From assembly GCA_002450755.1 (NCBI GenBank), contig DKAI01000052.1, forward strand, positions 1 to 10,106: a DNA stretch of 10,106 bases, given 5' to 3'. Below the pieces are notes generated by a model, which did not search any database, was not told where the DNA came from, and saw only the letters and a program-made list of their open reading frames with translations. Both the position numbers and the translations under genes were made by a program. Shown in pieces: positions 7,173-10,106 of the stretch. This DNA comes from Deltaproteobacteria bacterium UBA6930. Lineage in GTDB: Bacteria > Myxococcota_A > UBA9160 > UBA6930. Every line of letters starts with the position of its first letter. Positions within the stretch are counted from its first letter, which is position 1.

Positions 7173-8518
7173 AGTCCTAACTCATCGCGTGTTCTAGTAA
7201 GGGTATCAATGGCCACATAGATAATCTTCTTCGCACAGACAAGGAGATCGGGAATATAGGTTACTCCCATTCCACCAAGTCCATAACTAAGTTCTTTTGG
7301 ACCTTCTTCGTAAGGCCAAGGCCAGCCTAAACGCGCTGTCGGAATTCCAAGGTGCCTTAGCGTAGCTCCATCCGTTTGTCCCGCCATTAAGGGAGAAGGC
7401 CCATGCGGCTTTTTTTCCACCCGTTCCCAAGCTCTCATCGCTGATTGCACGATCCAGTTCTCAGGATCCGTACTACCACTAGAAGTCGCACCAAACATTT
7501 CCCATTCCAGGTCTATATCAGGGAATTTCTTTCGAATACTGGCGATCACCTCTTCAAATTGGTTACAAACTTCGCTCGGTGATGTGCGCGGCGTTATGCG
7601 AAGGTCGAGAAGAATTTCCGTAAGAGCAGTTGGAAAAGCAGGTTTATCTGTCCAACCGCCGTGTATGCCAGAGATCCAACCCCATGGTTCTATTTGGCCT
7701 GATGTGTTCTTTTTTACATAGGCCGGTAGCCATTCTTGTAGTGCAAGAACAACCTTGGAGGCTGCTACTACAGAATTGTCCCAGCCTGGTGTGTCGTGTG
7801 GTATCCCAGCATATCCGTACGTCCCCTTTACAAGCACTCGGAACCAACAAAGACCGGCTTCTTCGTAATACACAGCATTCCACGGTTTCATTACCACAGC
7901 AAAATCCGGACTCACCCCATGACGTAACATGTGAGTTACCCCATCGGAAAGACCACTTTCTCCTCGTTTAGAGTTGCTCCATGGCATACCTCCACCGGCA
8001 AAGCCTAGTATTAGGTCTCCTAGCAAAGGAAGCCCCGCTTCTTGTATGCAGCGTCCTACTTCGATCATAGTTGCGATCATTCCTTTTGGGTTGGATGCAC
8101 CTAAACCCACTACTAGATCATTCATAAGTTGGCCACTCGGAATCATATCTGCTCGAAGCTTGTCGCCCGCCCACGGCAAATCTTCTTTCTCTGTAGCTTC
8201 CATGTGTGTGTCGATTGGCTCATAAAGTAGGAGCGATGCCCCTTCGCCAGCACCCTTTAATCGTCCAATTGAGTTGCCCCTATTAGGCGCCATTTCCTGC
8301 GTATGGCTCTGGAATCCAGAATTCCGTAGCACATCAGTGATGTAAGAAGCCAGTTCTCCTTCAGCGCCGGTAGGGCTATGAATGTCAGTGAGTGCTAGTA
8401 AAAGATTAGTGAGCCTTGTCTCATCCAAGAGATCACAAGTTTTTTGGTACCAAAGCTCCCTTGTTTTGTCCAAAGGTAAGGCACGTAAGGGTATTTCTTG
8501 AGGCGGATCGTTAATCAT
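7169..8518 (-). CDS. M20/ArgE-DapE-fold protein lacking the canonical metal ligands
   Basis: The protein has 449 residues. The scaffold is that of M20 metallopeptidases/deacylases: an N-terminal catalytic half, an inserted lid domain starting near RVLVKGTYGYAGIPH (227-241), and a C-terminal return with AGQTDGATLRHLGIPTARLG (379-398). The catalytic signatures are altered. The HxD motif reads His105-Met-Glu107; the bridging Asp of the usual D-x-K-G motif is Asn143 (ASNPKG); the Glu-Glu pair is replaced by AGGGMP (174-179); the EP metal site reads MKP (210-212); the lid His is Tyr236; and the C-terminal His is replaced in GGMGVTYIPD (415-424). Metal-dependent hydrolysis by the normal mechanism is therefore unlikely. 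The start is ATG at 8516-8518 with GAGAGGG five bases upstream. It is divergent from the Rieske gene and convergent with the dioxygenase gene, so a role in the same pathway, as a hydrolase or binding protein, is inferred. Automated tools would probably call it acetylornithine deacetylase, which I do not support. Confidence 0.85.
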   Translation of the reverse strand: MINDPPQEIPLRALPLDKTRELWYQKTCDLLDETRLTNLLLALTDIHSPTGAEGELASYITDVLRNSGFQSHTQEMAPNRGNSIGRLKGAGEGASLLLYEPIDTHMEATEKEDLPWAGDKLRADMIPSGQLMNDLVVGLGASNPKGMIATMIEVGRCIQEAGLPLLGDLILGFAGGGMPWSNSKRGESGLSDGVTHMLRHGVSPDFAVVMKPWNAVYYEEAGLCWFRVLVKGTYGYAGIPHDTPGWDNSVVAASKVVLALQEWLPAYVKKNTSGQIEPWGWISGIHGGWTDKPAFPTALTEILLDLRITPRTSPSEVCNQFEEVIASIRKKFPDIDLEWEMFGATSSGSTDPENWIVQSAMRAWERVEKKPHGPSPLMAGQTDGATLRHLGIPTARLGWPWPYEEGPKELSYGLGGMGVTYIPDLLVCAKKIIYVAIDTLTRTRDELGL

Positions 8519-8572
8519 ATGTTCCCTCTCTTTCCATTTAACCTAAACTATATACTCGCTATAAGATCAGGG

Positions 8573-8592
8573 GAATATCGGTATTCGAGAAT
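8573..8592. promoter_or_regulatory. Candidate operator with alternating GAATA/TATTC/GAAT half-sites
   Basis: Bases 8573-8586 read GAATA-4 bases-TATTC, a dyad with five-base perfect arms. It is followed after two bases by GAAT, so ATTC-GA-GAAT (8583-8592) forms a second overlapping dyad. It lies between the candidate -10 (8560) and the Rieske start (8609), where a repressor would block transcription. No regulator gene is visible in the window. Confidence 0.3.
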
Positions 8593-8599
8593 CACAATT

Positions 8600-8604
8600 G
8601 GAGG
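8600..8604 (+). promoter_or_regulatory. Ribosome binding site GGAGG that decides the Rieske start
   Basis: A full GGAGG lies four bases before GTG 8609. Nothing comparable precedes the upstream in-frame TTG 8498. An ATG at 8519 starts inside the Shine-Dalgarno complement of the divergent gene. The position also matches the CarAa N-terminus better. Confidence 0.55.
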
Positions 8605-8608
8605 CCAC

Positions 8609-9883
8609 GTGGGTAATATAGAGAAGAATCTTTTGGAAGAAACAGCAGCCTGGGTAGATGAAGAGCGCGCAAAAACCGATCGGGTGCAAAAACCGTGGGA
8701 CGTCTGGATTGATGCCGAACTTGGCCTGAGAAATCATTGGTATCCAGCTGCCCTCTCACGTCAGATTGAAGAAGGTGGTTTTAAAGCAATTACACTGTTA
8801 GGCGAAAATATTCTGCTTACTCGGCAGGATGGAAAACTTTATGCTTTGGAAGATCGTTGCCCACATAGAGGCGTGCGATTTTCAGCAAGGCCACTTTGCT
8901 ATACCAAGGAAACGCTAACCTGTTGGTATCATACTTTCACCTTCAATCTCGACGATGGAAATTTAAGAACAATTCTGAATGAACCTGAATCACCTATGAT
9001 TGGGAAAGTTCAAATCAAAAGTTACCCACTAGAGGAGCTCAAAGGGGTCGTGTTTGCTTTTGTCGGAGATATCTCTCCACCCCCTGTCGGACACGACGTT
9101 GCTCCAGGCTTTTTAGACGATGATGCCGTAGTCTACTCTGCCGAACCTTATGTGATTGATGCTAATTGGCGCCTAGCGTGCGAAAACGGATACGACCCCG
9201 GCCATCAATTCATCCACAATTGGTCTCCTTTCAGTATAAAAAATGAAATCCCTATGTCCTTTGGTTGGGTATCCAATAAAGAAAGTGTCCTCCGCACGAC
9301 TACTTATTTCGATTCTGATGACGGACCTAAAGGTTTCACACGTAAGGCTGCTGAAACGAACATCGTCCAAGAAGCAGTAATTCCCATGAACGATGGAAGT
9401 CTAGTAGAAGTAAAACTTCCCGCTGCAGAGGGAAAATCTCGCGAAGAATTAAACGAAATAGCACAATATGCCCATAGCTGTGAAGTAGGCCTATGGATGC
9501 CCTGCATGCTTAAGGTTGACCCCTGGCCGGCTGACCCAGCGATCCACTTCGAGTCTTACGTTCCAAGGGATTCTACCTCGCACACGTACTTTCAATTTGG
9601 CGTTCTGAAGACCAATGATAAAGCCGAGGCTGACGAATGGATGAACAGGCGAGCCCACGAGGAATGGGAAATACCTACTGTGGAAGATTTTACAATTGAC
9701 GATGCTTTCGCAAGAAAAGAATTACAGAAATTTTATTCTGAAGAAGATGGTTGGAAGAGAGAGCGACTCTACAGGCCCGATATAGAACTAACGATGTGGC
9801 GAAAATTTGTCACGAAACATGCTCGAGGTGTACAAACTACCGATCATACAAAAGGTTTCTTCTCGAGGAAGGATCGTGAGTAA
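8609..9883 (+). CDS. Rieske non-heme iron oxygenase large subunit, CarAa-like
   Basis: The predicted terminal oxygenase (424 residues) adds O2 to an aromatic or heteroaromatic substrate using electrons from a ferredoxin. The Rieske [2Fe-2S] site is Cys84-Pro-His86 and Cys105-x-x-His108, with the same 18-residue spacing I recall for carbazole 1,9a-dioxygenase CarAa (C69/H71/C90/H93). The mononuclear iron site is ENGYDPGHQFIH: bridging Asp196, His199 and His203. This HxxxH spacing is the type of CarAa and 2-oxoquinoline 8-monooxygenase, not HxxxxH of naphthalene dioxygenase. The third ligand should be Asp364 or Asp365 (TIDDAFARKE). CarAa-like stretches run throughout: LGLRNHWYP, LLGEN, GFLDDD, MWRKF and GVQT. 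GTG 8609 is preferred because GGAGG precedes it (8600-8604); a TTG at 8498 or an ATG at 8519 would add 30-37 residues overlapping the promoter region. It overlaps the SDR gene by 8 bases. Substrate and partners are unknown. Confidence 0.93.
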   Translation: MGNIEKNLLEETAAWVDEERAKTDRVQKPWDVWIDAELGLRNHWYPAALSRQIEEGGFKAITLLGENILLTRQDGKLYALEDRCPHRGVRFSARPLCYTKETLTCWYHTFTFNLDDGNLRTILNEPESPMIGKVQIKSYPLEELKGVVFAFVGDISPPPVGHDVAPGFLDDDAVVYSAEPYVIDANWRLACENGYDPGHQFIHNWSPFSIKNEIPMSFGWVSNKESVLRTTTYFDSDDGPKGFTRKAAETNIVQEAVIPMNDGSLVEVKLPAAEGKSREELNEIAQYAHSCEVGLWMPCMLKVDPWPADPAIHFESYVPRDSTSHTYFQFGVLKTNDKAEADEWMNRRAHEEWEIPTVEDFTIDDAFARKELQKFYSEEDGWKRERLYRPDIELTMWRKFVTKHARGVQTTDHTKGFFSRKDRE

Positions 9884-10106
9884 AACAGCTTTAATCCTTG
9901 GGGGTTCTTCTGGCATAGGATACGCAACCGCACTGAAGTTTGCGGAAGACGGAGCGCGAGTAGCCATTACGAGTCGTGATTTAGAAAAAGCCGAGATAGC
10001 TTCCTCAACTTTGTCTAAATTAGGTTATGAAACAATGCCTCTGAAGGTTGATGTGTGTTCGAGTGACAGTATTTCTCTTGGAGTTGAAAGTTTGGTAAAG
10101 CGTTGG
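9876..10106 (+). CDS. Short-chain dehydrogenase/reductase, N-terminal part (runs off right edge)
   Basis: Seventy-seven codons are visible from GTG 9876 to the window end with no stop. The N-terminus is a classical SDR Rossmann fold: strand TALILGG, the glycine-rich cofactor loop GGSSGIG (residues 9-15; usual form TGxxxGIG), a helix YATALKFAEDGA, strand RVAITSRD, and the VDV segment (about 60-62) of the adenine-binding region. An Arg after the second strand (TSRD) hints at NADP(H) preference, but this is weak evidence. GAGGAAGGA (9865-9873) provides a strong ribosome binding site, and the gene overlaps the Rieske gene by 8 bases, so they are probably co-translated. By context it could oxidise the dihydrodiol or alcohol made by the oxygenase (inference). 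The catalytic Ser-Tyr-Lys region lies outside the window. Confidence 0.88.
   Translation, partial: MSKTALILGGSSGIGYATALKFAEDGARVAITSRDLEKAEIASSTLSKLGYETMPLKVDVCSSDSISLGVESLVKRW

Larger units (their letters stand above)
8519..8608. promoter_or_regulatory. Divergent promoter/operator region between the M20-like and Rieske genes
   Basis: Ninety bases separate the two chosen start codons. On the plus strand TATAAG (8560-8565) is a five-of-six -10 with a weak TTTAAC (8537-8542) 17 bases upstream. On the minus strand TATAGT (8547-8552) could be the -10 for the M20-like gene, with a poor -35. The two -10 elements nearly touch, so one regulator could control both genes. Confidence 0.4.

Noticed and set aside
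7630..7971. Plus-strand open frame of 113 codons antisense to the M20-like gene
   Set aside because: It has no recognisable domain, low-complexity shadow composition and no ribosome binding evidence; the M20-like gene is the coding strand.
7169..8518. Annotation as acetylornithine deacetylase (argE) or dapE
   Set aside because: The metal ligands and the catalytic Glu are missing, and no arginine or lysine biosynthesis genes are nearby.
8498..8608. N-terminal extension of the Rieske protein starting at TTG 8498 or ATG 8519
   Set aside because: It overlaps the start and ribosome binding region of the divergent gene, has no ribosome binding site of its own, and adds residues with no counterpart in CarAa. 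GTG 8609 has GGAGG directly upstream.
8609..9883. Naming the oxygenase carAa
   Set aside because: The resemblance is at family level. The cluster lacks CarB-type ring-cleavage subunits and a ferredoxin, so the substrate cannot be assigned.

Overview
The window looks like a chromosomal segment of a Gram-negative bacterium. The reasons are a secreted, TPR-rich lytic transglycosylase, a lipoprotein of the GHL10/DUF187 type, a queA-tgt pair, and a FYDLN-type zinc-ribbon protein. As far as I know, the FYDLN family is found mainly in Alphaproteobacteria and deltaproteobacteria-like lineages. Base composition is moderate (roughly mid-40s % GC by eye) except for a GC-rich repeat at the left edge. The species cannot be named from this sequence. 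No tRNA, rRNA, CRISPR array, insertion sequence or phage gene was seen.

Layout. Bases 1-549 (+) hold the 3' part of a lysine-rich protein with histone H1-like repeats, then a zinc ribbon with the FYDLN motif, then an acidic tail. It converges on a soluble lytic murein transglycosylase (598-2649, -). That gene is divergent from a three-gene, tightly packed + strand operon: a GHL10 lipoprotein (2824-4062), queA (4052-5098) and tgt (5095-6228). Both junctions in the operon overlap, so translational coupling is likely. The Slt and GHL10 products both probably act on peptidoglycan in the envelope. QueA and Tgt both belong to tRNA queuosine synthesis.

From 6300 the content changes to what looks like an accessory catabolic cluster: a two-domain extradiol ring-cleavage dioxygenase of the VOC superfamily (6300-7172, +), an M20-fold hydrolase-like protein (7169-8518, -), a Rieske non-heme iron oxygenase large subunit resembling carbazole dioxygenase CarAa (8609-9883, +), and the start of a short-chain dehydrogenase (9876 to the right edge, +). 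A ring hydroxylase, a dehydrogenase, a ring-cleavage enzyme and a hydrolase-like protein together fit degradation of an aromatic or heteroaromatic compound. The substrate cannot be read from the sequence, and no ferredoxin or reductase for the oxygenase lies in the window.

The most unusual observation is the M20-fold protein. It keeps the family scaffold, but nearly every position that should bind the two catalytic metals, or carry the catalytic glutamate, is replaced. Other points of interest are a near-identical 36-base tandem repeat encoding the H1-like tail, a long perfect inverted repeat inside the transglycosylase gene, and three alternating GAATA/TATTC half-sites between the divergent M20 and Rieske genes that could form an operator.
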